From positions 682,001 to 746,000 of the forward strand of contig NZ_CP084469.1 of NCBI RefSeq assembly GCF_020405205.1: DNA of 64,000 nucleotides. Direction: 5' to 3'. The notes under the pieces are model-generated. The model searched no databases. It saw nothing but the letters and a program-made list of their open reading frames with translations, and was not told the DNA's origin. Below, piece after piece: positions 28,686 to 37,968 of this stretch (the first letter of the stretch is position 1; the number at the start of each line of letters is the position of its first letter). The stretch comes from Natrinema salinisoli (lineage in GTDB: Archaea; Halobacteriota; Halobacteria; Halobacteriales; Natrialbaceae). The position numbers and the translations under genes are program-made.

Positions 28686-29660
28686 ATGACTGACGACGAC
28701 GCGCCGGACGTACTCGTCCTTCGGAAGGGCACTCACGGGACGCCGATCGAACAGTACGCCGACGCGATCCGGGACCGGCTGCCGGACCACACCGTCGAAC
28801 TCGCGCGCACGCCCGCCGAAGAGCGCGCGGCGATTCGGGACGCCCGCTTCGTCACCGGCATGACGCTCGAGGACGACTTGCTCGAGGCCGCAAACAGCCT
28901 CGAAGTCTTCGCGTGTGCCTACGCGGGCACCGGACATCTCCCCCTCGACGAACTCGCGGATCGAGGCGTCGCAGTGACGAACGCCTCGGGGGTCCACGGG
29001 CCGAACATCGGCGAGCACGTGCTCGGGGCAATCTTGCACTTCACGCGCCGGTTCCACGTCGGCGCGCGGCGGCAGCGCCGCCGCGAGTGGCGCCACTACA
29101 AGGCCACCGAACTACAGGGATCGACGGTCACCGTCGTCGGTCTCGGAGCGATCGGACAGTCCGTCTGCGACCGCCTCGAGCCCTTCGGCGTCGACACGAT
29201 CGGGGTGCGCTACACACCCGAGAAGGGCGGGCCGACGGACGAGGTGATCGGGTTCGGGGACGAGGCGTTCGACGATGCGCTCGCGCGGACGGATTACCTC
29301 GTGCTCGCGTGTCCGCTGACGGAGACGACGCGCGGACTGATCGACGAGGAAGCGTTCGTCACGATGGATCCCGAGTCGGTACTGATCAATATCGCCCGCG
29401 GGCCGGTCGTCGACACGGACGCGCTCGTCGCGGCGCTGCGCTCGAACTGGATCCGCGGTGCATCGCTGGACGTCACCGATCCCGAGCCTTTGCCCGAAGA
29501 GCATCCGCTGTGGAACTTCGAGAACGTCCAGATCACCCCCCACAACGCGGGCCACACGCCGAACTACTACAGCCGGCTGGCCGACATCGTCGCCGAAAAC
29601 GTCCGCCGATTCGACGAGTCGGGATCGGACGCCACTCTCGAGAATCAGGTGCTGCCCTGA
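28686..29660 (+). CDS. D-2-hydroxyacid dehydrogenase (NAD(P)-dependent)
   Basis: About 324 residues from ATG 28686 (MTDDDAPDVLVLRKGTHGTP). The NAD(P) domain has VTVVGLGAIGQSVCDRL. Catalytic residues are seen in NIARGPVVDTDALVAAL (Arg), DVTDPEPLPEEHPLW (Glu) and TPHNAGHTPNYY (His). Family members interconvert 2-keto acids and D-2-hydroxy acids; a similar enzyme from Haloferax has been studied for this activity. An in-frame ATG nine codons upstream is possible but less conserved-looking. Confidence 0.92.
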   Translation: MTDDDAPDVLVLRKGTHGTPIEQYADAIRDRLPDHTVELARTPAEERAAIRDARFVTGMTLEDDLLEAANSLEVFACAYAGTGHLPLDELADRGVAVTNASGVHGPNIGEHVLGAILHFTRRFHVGARRQRRREWRHYKATELQGSTVTVVGLGAIGQSVCDRLEPFGVDTIGVRYTPEKGGPTDEVIGFGDEAFDDALARTDYLVLACPLTETTRGLIDEEAFVTMDPESVLINIARGPVVDTDALVAALRSNWIRGASLDVTDPEPLPEEHPLWNFENVQITPHNAGHTPNYYSRLADIVAENVRRFDESGSDATLENQVLP

Positions 29661-29826
29661 TCGGTACCCACGTCCGATCCACGTTTGCTCCCGCCGGCAG
29701 CCGCTCGAGTCCGCCGAGGCGTTCGACGCACCTTTTTGACTCCCTGCGACGAATCACGAGTATGGACCTATCACTGACCGATAGAACCGCTCGAGGAGGA
29801 CGCGACGTAGCGCCCGGAGGCGATCC

Positions 29827-30258
29827 ATGTCGCTGACGTTCGACGGAACGGTTCTCGTCCCCGTCGCCGATCCCGAAGACGGGGAGCAGACCGCGAGGTC
29901 ACTCGCACCGTATCTCTCCCCCTCGAGTACGGTGCTGGTCGTCAACGTGATCGAGAAGGCCGGCGGCGCGCCCGACAAGGCGTCGGTGGAGCAGCGCGAG
30001 GAGTACGCCCAAGAAATCTTCGAGCGCACCCGCGGACCGCTCGAGGGACGGGCCGGAACCGTCGAGACGGCGATCCTCTTCGGTACCGACGTCGTCGAGA
30101 CGATTTTCGAGGCGGCGCTCGAGCGGGACGTCGACGCCGTCGTCTTCGAACCTCGCAAAGGAAGCCGGTTCGTGGAACTGCTCACCGGTGATACGGCTCG
30201 TCGACTGGTGAAGGAGGCCTCGGTTCCGGTGGTCGCGTTGCCACGAAATGACGGCTAA
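29827..30258 (+). CDS. Universal stress protein (UspA family)
   Basis: A 143-residue single UspA domain. It has FDGTVLVPVADPEDGEQTA at the start, STVLVVNVIEKAG in beta-2, and ends with TARRLVKEASVPVVALPR. The typical G-x2-G-x9-G(S/T) ATP motif is weak: the corresponding stretch reads EPRKGSRFVELLTGDT. It may therefore be a non-ATP-binding member. It is cytosolic, with unknown specific role. Confidence 0.88.
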   Translation: MSLTFDGTVLVPVADPEDGEQTARSLAPYLSPSSTVLVVNVIEKAGGAPDKASVEQREEYAQEIFERTRGPLEGRAGTVETAILFGTDVVETIFEAALERDVDAVVFEPRKGSRFVELLTGDTARRLVKEASVPVVALPRNDG

Positions 30259-30351
30259 ACGGACGATTCTGTACGAATACGACTCGAAACGGAATCAGTC
30301 CGTTGCCGGCCTCGGTTCTTCGACTTGGTATCGGTCGTCCGAGCCCGATCC

Positions 30352-30660
30352 TTACTGCTGGTCCGAGAGTTCCACACAGCCCGTCTGGTCGACCGTGACC
30401 TGATAGGTAGCGTACTCGAACGTGACGGAGCCGACGGACCGCTCCGCGGTCGCAGTCGACTGAAACAACGAATCGAGCGCGTTCGGGTCGATCGCATCGT
30501 ACAGCGGGCCGAACTCGTCCGCGAGCTCGAGGACGTCCAGCCCCGATTCCGACGCGATCGCGTCGAGGACTGCTTCACTGAGCGGCTGATCTGGATCGGA
30601 CTGGTACATGGTGGTCTCGTTTTGCAGTCGCGGCCCGCCGGTCGAAGAGTCAGTTTCCAT
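30352..30660 (-). CDS. HalOD1 output-domain protein
   Basis: A 102-residue protein. From MYQSDPDQPLSEAVLDAIAS to the C-terminus it matches the halobacterial output domain 1: a helix with an A-x-x-E-G/SGxD pattern, EFGPLYDAIDPNALDSLF, then GSVTFEYATYQVTVDQTG. Such domains are small signalling outputs found alone or fused to response regulators in haloarchaea; their target is unknown. The first 17 residues may be an optional leader. It is downstream of the Bat-like gene on the same strand. Confidence 0.85.
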   Translation of the reverse strand: METDSSTGGPRLQNETTMYQSDPDQPLSEAVLDAIASESGLDVLELADEFGPLYDAIDPNALDSLFQSTATAERSVGSVTFEYATYQVTVDQTGCVELSDQQ

Positions 30661-30728
30661 ACCTCCCCTATCGGACCGACGCGGGAAGCGAACACGATTG
30701 GATGGTCAACGTTTTAAATCGGGGATCG

Positions 30729-31358
30729 TCATGCGACCGTGCTGCGAAGGAGGTTGGCGTGTCCTCGCCGAAGCCGGGCGGACAGTGCTTGGTCGGAGAT
30801 ATCCAGTTGCGCGGCGACCGCGGTTAGCGTCGTCTGACGGGGTACGTCGAAGTATCCCTTCTCGAGGGCGGCCAGCAGCGCTTCCCGTTGGCTGTCGGTG
30901 ATGCCGTAGCGATCGCTCGCTCGATTCGATTCCTGGAATATTCGCTGGATTCGAAACGGAATGTCCTTTTCGCGACAGACGTCGCGATAGGCGAACAGGG
31001 CTTCCCGCGACGGAACGCGGGCACGAATCTTCGTATCCGTCGTGACCGTGACATCATGGTATCCGATGTCGTACTCCGCTGCCGTCGGATATGTCAGATG
31101 ATTTTCCCCCAGTTCAGACAGCGTGACGCTGTATAGCCGGCGGTCGCCGGGCTCCTCGATGAGCGTGTACGTCCGTACGGTATCGTCGTCGTCGATCGCC
31201 GCATCGATATCCGCGAGGGAGTCACCGTAGGCCCAGCAGAGCAGCTTCGTTTCGCCCGTCTCGGACTGGTAGATCTCTTCGATGTCGATCCGGGAGGCAG
31301 CCTCGACCGTCCGCCGAAGGATCGGCGTCGCTATTTCGAACTCGACGATCAGGGACAT
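30729..31358 (-). CDS. Bat-type (bacterio-opsin activator-like) HTH regulator
   Basis: A 209-residue protein. The N-terminal 150 residues are a mixed alpha/beta sensor-like region (MSLIVEFEIATPILRRTVE). The C-terminal 50 residues form the HTH_10 domain: ITDSQREALLAALEKGYFDVPRQTTL, then VAAQLDISDQALSARLRRGHANLL. It should bind DNA as a transcription factor. Haloarchaea have many such paralogs and the target is unknown. The HalOD1 gene 70 bases downstream may be cotranscribed. Confidence 0.9.
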   Translation of the reverse strand: MSLIVEFEIATPILRRTVEAASRIDIEEIYQSETGETKLLCWAYGDSLADIDAAIDDDDTVRTYTLIEEPGDRRLYSVTLSELGENHLTYPTAAEYDIGYHDVTVTTDTKIRARVPSREALFAYRDVCREKDIPFRIQRIFQESNRASDRYGITDSQREALLAALEKGYFDVPRQTTLTAVAAQLDISDQALSARLRRGHANLLRSTVA

Positions 31359-31544
31359 AGGCGACTCACTCGCTTCGCTTACGAGTCCGATACTTGTATA
31401 CTACACCGACGGCCGAGGTGAGAGACGCGGAAAACTGACTCTCCTCGTCGAATGACCGATCTCGACGAGCCGGGCCCCTGTCCCGTACAGGTAGAATTCG
31501 AGCCGTATCGTCCACTGAGAAATCGCCGACCGATCCCGTCGGCT

Positions 31545-32579
31545 CTAAATGTAGCCGTTCTCGAGCAGGAGTTCGCCGTTGAGGACGCTCGCGCCGGCAG
31601 CACCGCGGATCGTGTTGTGTGCCAGACAGTTGTACTGCAGGCCGAAGGGCGATTCCTGAATCCCGCCCGCGGCGATGGCCATTCCGTCACCGAGCGTCCG
31701 GTCGAGTCGGGGCTGTGGCCGATCGGGCTCTTCGAAGACGTGGATCAGCGGGTCGGGCGAGGACCGCAGATCGAGCGACGGGAACTCCCGCATGGCATCG
31801 GCGGCGGCGTCGACGGTGAGTTCCTCCTCGGTCTCGACCCAGACGTTCTCGAGGTGCCCGTCGATGGTCGGGATGCGGTTACAGGAGGCCGCGACGTCCA
31901 TGCTGTTGTGAGTCAGCTCGGCACCGTCGAACTCGCCCAGCAGCTTTCGGGACTCGGTCTCGAGCTTGTCCTCTTCGCTGCCGATGAAGGGGATGGCGTT
32001 GTCGATGATCTCCATCGAGCTGACGCCGTCGTAGCCCGCGCCGGAGACGGCCTGCAGGGTCGAGACGTGGACGTTCTCGAGGCCGTAGTCGGTCAGGGCC
32101 GCGAGCGTGGGAACGAACGTGATCGTCGAGCAGTTGGGGTTCTTGAGGAGTGCGCCGTCCCAGCCGCGCTCGTCGCGCTGGACCTCGAGCAGGTCGACGT
32201 GTTCGGCGTTGACCTCGGGAATCACGAGGGGGATGTCGTCGTCCATGCGGCCGTTCGAGGAGTTCGAGGAGACGACGTAGCCCTCCTCGCAGAACCCCGG
32301 TTCGACTTTCGCGCCGACGCTCGAGGGGAGCGACGAGAACAGCATGTCGACGTCGTTGGGCACCTCGTCGGGATCGGTCGCCGTGACGGTCATCTCCGCG
32401 ACGTCCGTCGGGATCGGGCTGTCGACGCGCCACTTCGCGGCCTGTCGATACGTCTTGCCGGCGCTGGAGTCGCTCGCGGTCAGTGCCGCGATCTCGAACT
32501 CCGGATGGGGGTCGAGAAGCTGAATCAGTCGCTGTCCAACAGCGCCGGTCGCACCGAGTACGCCTACTCGTACTGCCAT
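31545..32579 (-). CDS. asd: Aspartate-semialdehyde dehydrogenase
   Basis: A 344-residue enzyme that makes aspartate semialdehyde from aspartyl phosphate, the branch point to Thr, Met and Lys. RVGVLGATGAVGQRLI is the NADP-binding loop, KNPNCSTITFVP holds the nucleophilic Cys, and SGAGYDGV with CNRIPTIDGHLENVW covers the active-site Arg/His region. It is the archaeal-type subfamily. The gene is monocistronic, and the ATG at 32579 is flush with the conserved N-terminus. Confidence 0.96.
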   Translation of the reverse strand: MAVRVGVLGATGAVGQRLIQLLDPHPEFEIAALTASDSSAGKTYRQAAKWRVDSPIPTDVAEMTVTATDPDEVPNDVDMLFSSLPSSVGAKVEPGFCEEGYVVSSNSSNGRMDDDIPLVIPEVNAEHVDLLEVQRDERGWDGALLKNPNCSTITFVPTLAALTDYGLENVHVSTLQAVSGAGYDGVSSMEIIDNAIPFIGSEEDKLETESRKLLGEFDGAELTHNSMDVAASCNRIPTIDGHLENVWVETEEELTVDAAADAMREFPSLDLRSSPDPLIHVFEEPDRPQPRLDRTLGDGMAIAAGGIQESPFGLQYNCLAHNTIRGAAGASVLNGELLLENGYI

Positions 32580-32804
32580 TTTCCGCCACTCCGAGTCGTG
32601 TCCGCAAAACCGTTTGGGTTTTCGGTAGCAGGTGTCAATCGACGAAGTTACCGAACGGGTTCCCGATCGGACGACGCGTTCTGACGGGTCGTCACTCGCA
32701 GCTGCTGTGAACGGATAGAAGATGTTAAGAAACGGGAGCGCCAGCTATCGATCGATGCATTACCGACAGGATCGACTCGAGGCCGCAGGCCAGAGGTGGT
32801 CCCG

Positions 32805-33062
32805 ATGACGAGTTCGACCGCGAATACGAGCGATCGAGGACTGCTCGAGACCCGCTTTAGCATGGGTGCCGCGGCGATCGCAGCGATCGCGGTGTTGCTG
32901 GGCGTCGTCTTCGCCTGGACGGGGTACAACGACGGATCGCTCCCGGTAATCGGTCTGGATCTGTCCATCTTGACCGGCGTCGTCGGACTGCTGTTCGCAC
33001 TCGGTATCGCTCTCGTCGCGGCCATCGCCGCGGTCTACATGGAACCCGGGTTCGACGAGTAA
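32805..33062 (+). CDS. Small two-helix membrane protein
   Basis: The likely protein is 85 residues from ATG 32805, which has GAGGTGGT in front. Two hydrophobic helices (AAAIAAIAVLLGVVFAWTG and LTGVVGLLFALGIALVAAIAAV) flank a short polar turn (YNDGSLPVIG). The tail is acidic. No family is recognised. It is convergent to nothing and stands alone. Confidence 0.6.
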   Translation: MTSSTANTSDRGLLETRFSMGAAAIAAIAVLLGVVFAWTGYNDGSLPVIGLDLSILTGVVGLLFALGIALVAAIAAVYMEPGFDE

Positions 33063-33261
33063 CGCCGCGGATCACCAGCCGGACGGTCCGTGACCGTTCC
33101 TGCCGGCCCTCGGCACTTCCCTCAACTCGGGTATCGGACGAACACGGTGGGACTGCTTTCGAGTCGGGTATCAGACGCGGTCCGATGGAACCGGATTCTA
33201 TCGCAGTACGGGTCCGGTTCGTTTCCCGGAAATTCAAATCCCCGCTCTTCGTTGCGTCGGT

Positions 33262-33504
33262 ATGATCGACAGCATCGAATCGTTCTATTATTCGTATCTG
33301 TACGGCGAGTGGGAATCGATGAAGCGGTGGCTCTGGATTTACGGCCATGTGTCGATTCTGATGGCGACTGTACTCGTCGGATTCACCGCTGCCCGCGGCA
33401 GGTACCTACTGACAATGCTTCTCGTTCCGTTTCCGGTAATCTACTTGTACAAACGCTACGAGAAGGCGAAGACGTACACGGTCCAGTCGGACACACCAGT
33501 GTAA
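33262..33504 (+). CDS. Small membrane protein, hypothetical
   Basis: Eighty residues. An aromatic N-terminus (FYYSYLYGEWESMKRWLWIYG) is followed by hydrophobic segments (VSILMATVLVGFTAA and LTMLLVPFPVIYLY) and a Lys/Tyr-rich tail. Codon use and length fit a genuine small gene, but no relative is recognised. Confidence 0.5.
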   Translation: MIDSIESFYYSYLYGEWESMKRWLWIYGHVSILMATVLVGFTAARGRYLLTMLLVPFPVIYLYKRYEKAKTYTVQSDTPV

Positions 33505-33581
33505 GGACCGTCGCTATCCGTCGAGCATGGCCGCCGCTGGTATCGGCCATTTCAGCTATCGATCGAGGTGAAAATATCGAC

Positions 33582-33773
33582 TTACGCAGGGACTTCGGCG
33601 CCTTTCTTCCGGGTCACGTAGCCCGCGATGCGGTTGCGGACGCCCTTGGATTCGACGTTCGTGAGCTTCGTGACGCTGTCTTTGTTCTGTTCGAAATCGG
33701 TCGTGAATGCCTCCGGGTACCGCTCGAGCAGGAGGTTCCCGGTCTTCTTGACGTAGGCCGGTTTGATTGCCAT
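33582..33773 (-). CDS. rps17e: 30S ribosomal protein S17e
   Basis: Sixty-three residues, the normal archaeal length. MAIKPAYVKKTGNLLLERYP, then FTTDFEQNKDSVTKLTNVES and KGVRNRIAGYVTRKKG match the S17e family throughout. It is an archaeal/eukaryotic small-subunit protein. The ATG at 33773 is fixed by the conserved MAIKP start. It lies downstream of the DUF447 gene with a gap of 143 bases that contains its own TTAAGA-type element, so it may have its own promoter. Confidence 0.96.
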   Translation of the reverse strand: MAIKPAYVKKTGNLLLERYPEAFTTDFEQNKDSVTKLTNVESKGVRNRIAGYVTRKKGAEVPA

Positions 33774-33916
33774 ATCGAGTGTTTCCGTCCAGAGGCTCTT
33801 AATCCCTTTCTCTTTGCTGCTCCGGAACCCCAATTCCGCCGCACCGACGCGAGCGATCGCGATCCGACGGGCAGCATATACCGATGTTCGAAAGCGAATC
33901 TCACCGATATCGACCG

Positions 33917-34504
33917 TTACCACGTCGAATGCTCGCGCACGCGATCGATCGCGTCGCGCTCTCGCGGCCCGCCGGCGCGATCGACGACGGACGCACAGTA
34001 CGCGAGCCGGTCCCGGAGCTCGCGCTCGTCGTACTCGTCGACCTCGAGTCGCGACGCGGCGATGGTCGCCTCGACGACCGCACCGAACCCGCGGTCGATC
34101 GTCGGGACCGTTTCGCGCTCGATCGCCGCCTCGACGGGCCGAAGCGTCCACTCCTCCCAGTCCGTCTCGCCGTCGGTCCCGGCATCGACCCGTTCGACGG
34201 TCGCGCGCGCCCAGGCGGTCGCGGACTCGAGGATCGGTTCCTCGCGTTCGACGATCGAGAGGGCGGCGTCGGCGAACGCGACCGGGTCGTCGACGAACTG
34301 GACGTACCCCTCCCCCTGCCGGTGGAAGTTCCGGCGGGTGCGGGTGTTCCCCCACGTCCGAGCGGTGACGGGATCGCCGGCGTGGAGGCCGAGCGCGGCG
34401 ACGTTCCACAGCCCGTTCGGTCCCATGGTCGTCACGACCGACTCGGTGACGCCGGCGAGCGTGACTGGCCACTCCGCGGTCGCCGCGGCTCCGTCGCGAT
34501 TCAT
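33917..34504 (-). CDS. DUF447 family protein
   Basis: The likely protein is 195 residues. It opens with WPVTLAGVTESVVTTMGPNGLWNVAALGLH, followed by TWGNTRTRRNFHRQGEGYVQFVDDP, the FMN-split-barrel-like pattern of DUF447. The C-terminal half is helical and rich in Arg/Glu. The ATG lies inside the TGA of the CitG-like gene (ATGA overlap), so both are made together. Archaeal DUF447 proteins often accompany CitG-like genes, and a role in cofactor biosynthesis has been suggested by gene context; the reaction is unknown. Confidence 0.88.
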   Translation of the reverse strand: MNRDGAAATAEWPVTLAGVTESVVTTMGPNGLWNVAALGLHAGDPVTARTWGNTRTRRNFHRQGEGYVQFVDDPVAFADAALSIVEREEPILESATAWARATVERVDAGTDGETDWEEWTLRPVEAAIERETVPTIDRGFGAVVEATIAASRLEVDEYDERELRDRLAYCASVVDRAGGPRERDAIDRVREHSTW

Positions 34505-35352
34505 AGCTCGATCGCCTCGTGCTCGAGCGCGACGAACAGCCCAGCCGCGACGATGTCCGCCGTCGTTCCCGGATTGATACCCCGGTCGACGAGTTCGTCG
34601 GCGAAGGTTTCGACCGCGTCCCGGTCCCGCTCGAGCGCATCGTCGGCGACCAGTTCCGCGGCGCGCTCGGTCACGTCTCGGGCGGTCGCCTCGCCGTGAC
34701 GCGTCGCGACGAGCGTGTCCGGTCGGTCGGCGAGCGCGGAGAGGAAGACGGCCGCGGTTCGATCGGGAATCGGGCCGTCGAACTCGGCAAGCCGCTCGGC
34801 CGCCGCGAACGAGCGGTCGAATCCCGTGGTCCACTCCCGAGCGACGTCGTCGCCGGGAACGCTCCGGTCCATAATATCGAAGAGCGTTAGCCCGCGGGCT
34901 TCGAGCGCCGGAACCGCGTCAGCACCGCGGCGCACGTCGAGTGCCGCCATGTCGTCGGGCGGGTCTGCCACGGCGACGTCGACGTGTTCGAACGCGCGGT
35001 AGAACGCCGCCGCGTCGCCGACGGTCGTCTCCCGGACGACGGACTCCGCGACGGGCGGTGCGAGGTCCTCGCGGGCGGCTCGGACGAGCGGGACGAGCAA
35101 CAGGAGCGCCCCGAACTGGGTGTTGCCGCCCTCCTGTGCGGCCATCCCCTCGACGGCTCGTTCGAACGCCGGCCCGATCGCCGCGCCGTCGGCCGCGACC
35201 TCGAGTCCCTCGCGAGCCCCCACCGCCCCGGCGAGGAAGTGCTCGAACCGAAGGTCGGCGAGGTCTCGGTGGCGGTCGACGTTCCCCGGTTTCGGGGTCC
35301 CCGCGACCTCGAGGAGCAACGCCAGTTCCGCGTTCCCTGCCGGTGATCGCAT
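34501..35352 (-). CDS. CitG-like (triphosphoribosyl-dephospho-CoA synthase family) protein
   Basis: A 283-residue protein with the family blocks ELALLLEVAGTPKPGNVDRHRDL, EGMAAQEGGNTQFGALLLLVPL and ELVDRGINPGTTADIVAAGLFV. In bacteria CitG attaches a triphosphoribosyl group to dephospho-CoA for citrate lyase. No citrate-lyase or malonate-decarboxylase genes are near, so this archaeal member probably acts in another pathway. It is the first gene of the CitG-like/DUF447 pair. The ATG at 35352 begins the conserved domain. Confidence 0.88.
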   Translation of the reverse strand: MRSPAGNAELALLLEVAGTPKPGNVDRHRDLADLRFEHFLAGAVGAREGLEVAADGAAIGPAFERAVEGMAAQEGGNTQFGALLLLVPLVRAAREDLAPPVAESVVRETTVGDAAAFYRAFEHVDVAVADPPDDMAALDVRRGADAVPALEARGLTLFDIMDRSVPGDDVAREWTTGFDRSFAAAERLAEFDGPIPDRTAAVFLSALADRPDTLVATRHGEATARDVTERAAELVADDALERDRDAVETFADELVDRGINPGTTADIVAAGLFVALEHEAIEL

Positions 35353-35465
35353 ATACGTTCCCCTGCGTGCCGGGACGGCTTAGGGGTGGGGGTTGTGGCT
35401 CGAGACGGACCGGAGACGGGGTCACCGTCCGCCCGATTTAAGTCTCGAACCGAAAACTATCACGT

Positions 35466-35807
35466 ATGGGTTACGACACTGCTGCGAAGACCGATCCCGA
35501 GTCAGTCGTCGACGAGGTGTGGGGCGGCATGTGGTTCCTCAAGGAGGATCTCGACGCCGAGAAACTCGGTATTTCGATCCTCGAGCTCGAGCCCGGCGGC
35601 AAGGGGATGGAACACGACGAAGCGGAGACCGGTCAGGAGGAAGTCTACTACGTGGTCGAGGGGTCGATCGAGGTCGATCTCTCCGGCGGCGAAACCGTGT
35701 CCCTCGAGGCGGACGAGCTGATTCGACTGGATCCCGACGAAACGCGCCAGATACACAACCGTGGCGACGAACGGGCGAAACTCGTTCTGATCGGGGCACC
35801 GCTGTAG
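35466..35807 (+). CDS. Cupin-domain protein
   Basis: A 113-residue single cupin. LELEPGGKGMEHDEAETGQEEVYYVVEG contains the first cupin motif with His and Glu metal ligands, and ELIRLDPDETRQIHNRGDERAKLVLIG the second, with a further His. It should form a small metal-binding beta-barrel. The substrate is unknown; relatives include isomerases and dioxygenases. It stands alone. Confidence 0.87.
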   Translation: MGYDTAAKTDPESVVDEVWGGMWFLKEDLDAEKLGISILELEPGGKGMEHDEAETGQEEVYYVVEGSIEVDLSGGETVSLEADELIRLDPDETRQIHNRGDERAKLVLIGAPL

Positions 35808-35891
35808 CGACGATCGGTTTCGATCGTCAGTGACCGGCGGGGGCTTACTACCGTTCGACTTGTTTTGAAAGAATCGGGGTAGATAGCGACG

Positions 35892-37097
35892 CTACGCGTC
35901 GATGTCGGCCCAGACGAGCCGGTGATCGGAGGCCGTCGAGACGTCGTCGCCGAGTCCCCGCTTGCTCGCGTTTCGGCTCGGCCAGACGACGGACGACCCT
36001 TGCAGCGACAGGTCGGGTGACGGAAGCACGTAGTCGATCTGTTCGACGACTCCCTCGAAGTCACCGCCGAAGCGGGTCGCGTAGGGGTTGCCGCGCTGGG
36101 CACCGCCGGGGCTCGTGGGTAGCCGGCGAGTGTTGAAATCGTCGTTGTCGAAGAGGTACTTCGTCGCGGGGTCGAGCGGACGGTCGGTCCGGGGCCCTGC
36201 GTTCATGTCTCCCATCAGGACGTAAGAGGCGTCGTCCGCGATCCCGCCGGTTTCACCGCTGTCGTCGTAGATGTACTCCGCGCCCGCGACATAGTCGGCG
36301 AAGAAGCGGACCTCGTCGTGGTTCCACTGCCCGTTGAAGTTCTCGGAACCGTCGAAGCCCGGGGGCGTCGGATGGGCGAACAGGCCGTGGACGACGTCGC
36401 CGTCGACGTCGATCGGCACATCGATGTGGGTCTTCGAGGAAAGCCGATACACGTCCCGTTCCTCGGGCGTGAGGTAGAGTTCGGCGTCGTCGTCGGCCTC
36501 CTCCTCGGTGACGATCAGGTTGTTCGGCATGTCGTCCCAGCGGAACTCCTGGAACGAGCGGATCCGGTTTTCCTCGATCGGGTGCCGACTGGCGATCGCG
36601 AACGCGTAGTGGCCCGGATACACCCCGAAACCGAACGCGTCTCCCGGCCGCTGGCCCGCTTCGCCGTCCTTGTTGAAGTCGTACTCCTCGTCGGGAAGAA
36701 CGCCAGTATTGCTCTCGGGCTGTAGGGTGTGCGGGTAGTCGATTCCCTCGAGATCATCGCGCTGGGGGACGGAGAGGTAGTTCTCGACGAACGCGTCGAT
36801 GTTCGTCCGATCCGTTCGCTTCCCCTCCTGCATGTTGTTCGTGAGTTCGTTTATGACCAGCACGTCCGGGCGAACCTCCTGGACGATCCGGGCCGCGGCT
36901 TCCGCCTGCTCGTCGCCCGGCTCCTGGACCTGCTCGGTCTCGAGTTCGATAACGTTGAACGCCGCGTACCGCGTGGGATCGGGTTTCCGCTCCGACGTCC
37001 CGCGACCGGCTCCGCTGGCCGTTCCGACGATACCTGTTGTCGCAACTGTCGCGCCTGTCGCCGTGAGGAACCGCCGCCTCGTGGTTTCGCGGACCAT
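35892..37097 (-). CDS. Tat-exported endonuclease/exonuclease/phosphatase-family protein
   Basis: A 401-residue protein. TTRRRFLTATGATVATTGIVGTASG at residues 5-29 is a twin-arginine signal. The EEP fold follows: YAAFNVIELETEQ, ELTNN (Glu metal ligand), HIDVPIDVDGDVVHGLFAHPTPPG, VLMGDMNAG (Asp-x-Asn) and STASDHRLVWADI (Asp-His). These are the catalytic residues of DNase I-like metallophosphoesterases. It would cut phosphodiesters outside the cell, for example in extracellular DNA, but the substrate is inferred. Confidence 0.88.
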   Translation of the reverse strand: MVRETTRRRFLTATGATVATTGIVGTASGAGRGTSERKPDPTRYAAFNVIELETEQVQEPGDEQAEAAARIVQEVRPDVLVINELTNNMQEGKRTDRTNIDAFVENYLSVPQRDDLEGIDYPHTLQPESNTGVLPDEEYDFNKDGEAGQRPGDAFGFGVYPGHYAFAIASRHPIEENRIRSFQEFRWDDMPNNLIVTEEEADDDAELYLTPEERDVYRLSSKTHIDVPIDVDGDVVHGLFAHPTPPGFDGSENFNGQWNHDEVRFFADYVAGAEYIYDDSGETGGIADDASYVLMGDMNAGPRTDRPLDPATKYLFDNDDFNTRRLPTSPGGAQRGNPYATRFGGDFEGVVEQIDYVLPSPDLSLQGSSVVWPSRNASKRGLGDDVSTASDHRLVWADIDA

Positions 37098-37205
37098 ACG
37101 TTCACGTCTCCCGATATTACCAAAAAACTGTCGTCGGCCCGACTATGAGTCGGTACTCAACTACGGAAGCGGCCGTGAAACGACCGAAACCGACCTGTCT
37201 CACGA

Positions 37206-37967
37206 CTACCGACGCGCCGCGGCTCCGAGGTGTCGCTCGACCGCATCGGCGACCCGCTCGAGCACGACGGGATCGTCGCTGGGCCGACCGACGCTGACTG
37301 CGTCGGCGCCGTATTCGACGTACTCGCGGACGGTCTCGTCGTCGCGGACACCGTTGTTGGCGATCACGAACAGGTCGGTCGCGTCGACCACGTCGGCGAC
37401 GACGGATTCGGTGTCCATCGCGTCGACGTGAACGAAATCCGCGCCCGCACGCTCGAGGCTGCGAGCCAGCGTCGGCAGGTCCACACCGGGGACCTCCGCC
37501 CGAACTTTCACGCCGACGGTGGCTCCGGTCTCGGCGGCCCGTTCGACGTATCCAGCGAGGCGCTCCCCGTCCCGCAGGAGCGTCTCGCCGCAGCCGACGG
37601 CGCAGAGCTCGTCCTGTCGGCAGTGGGCGTTGATCTCGAGGAGAGCGTTTCGATCCCGGCAGATGTCGGCCGCCGCTGGGATCGGATCGACGGTCGCGCT
37701 CCGGACGTTGAACGCCGGCTGGATGGGGACGTCCGCGAGCGCCTCGAGTTCGCGGTCGACGAACGCGAGCGGATCGTCGGGCAGGAACTCGGTGCGATCC
37801 CGGTCGACGAGTTCGCGCGCGGCGGCTCTCGAGTCCGCGTCGAGGGCGATACCGCCGAGGAACGCGGCACCGGCGTATGTTGCCCCGGAACGGGCCCAGT
37901 CGGCGTCGGCCTCGCCGCTCAGACTCGCGAGCGCGAGCGGCGGCGCGAACGGAAGCGTCGAGTCCAT
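37206..37967 (-). CDS. Dihydrouridine-synthase-like TIM-barrel protein (archaeal NifR3-related)
   Basis: The likely protein is 253 residues from ATG 37967, two bases after the cofD stop. It is shorter than classical Dus enzymes (about 320). EINAHCRQDELCAVGCGETLL corresponds to the catalytic Cys region, and VGVKVRAEVPG, DFVHVDAMD, FVIANNGVRD and GADAVSVGRP are FMN-binding barrel strands. It probably reduces uridine in tRNA or is a related oxidoreductase. Tight coupling to cofD (one-base gap) is notable, though F420 use is not shown. Confidence 0.8.
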   Translation of the reverse strand: MDSTLPFAPPLALASLSGEADADWARSGATYAGAAFLGGIALDADSRAAARELVDRDRTEFLPDDPLAFVDRELEALADVPIQPAFNVRSATVDPIPAAADICRDRNALLEINAHCRQDELCAVGCGETLLRDGERLAGYVERAAETGATVGVKVRAEVPGVDLPTLARSLERAGADFVHVDAMDTESVVADVVDATDLFVIANNGVRDDETVREYVEYGADAVSVGRPSDDPVVLERVADAVERHLGAAARR

Positions 37968-37968
37968 C

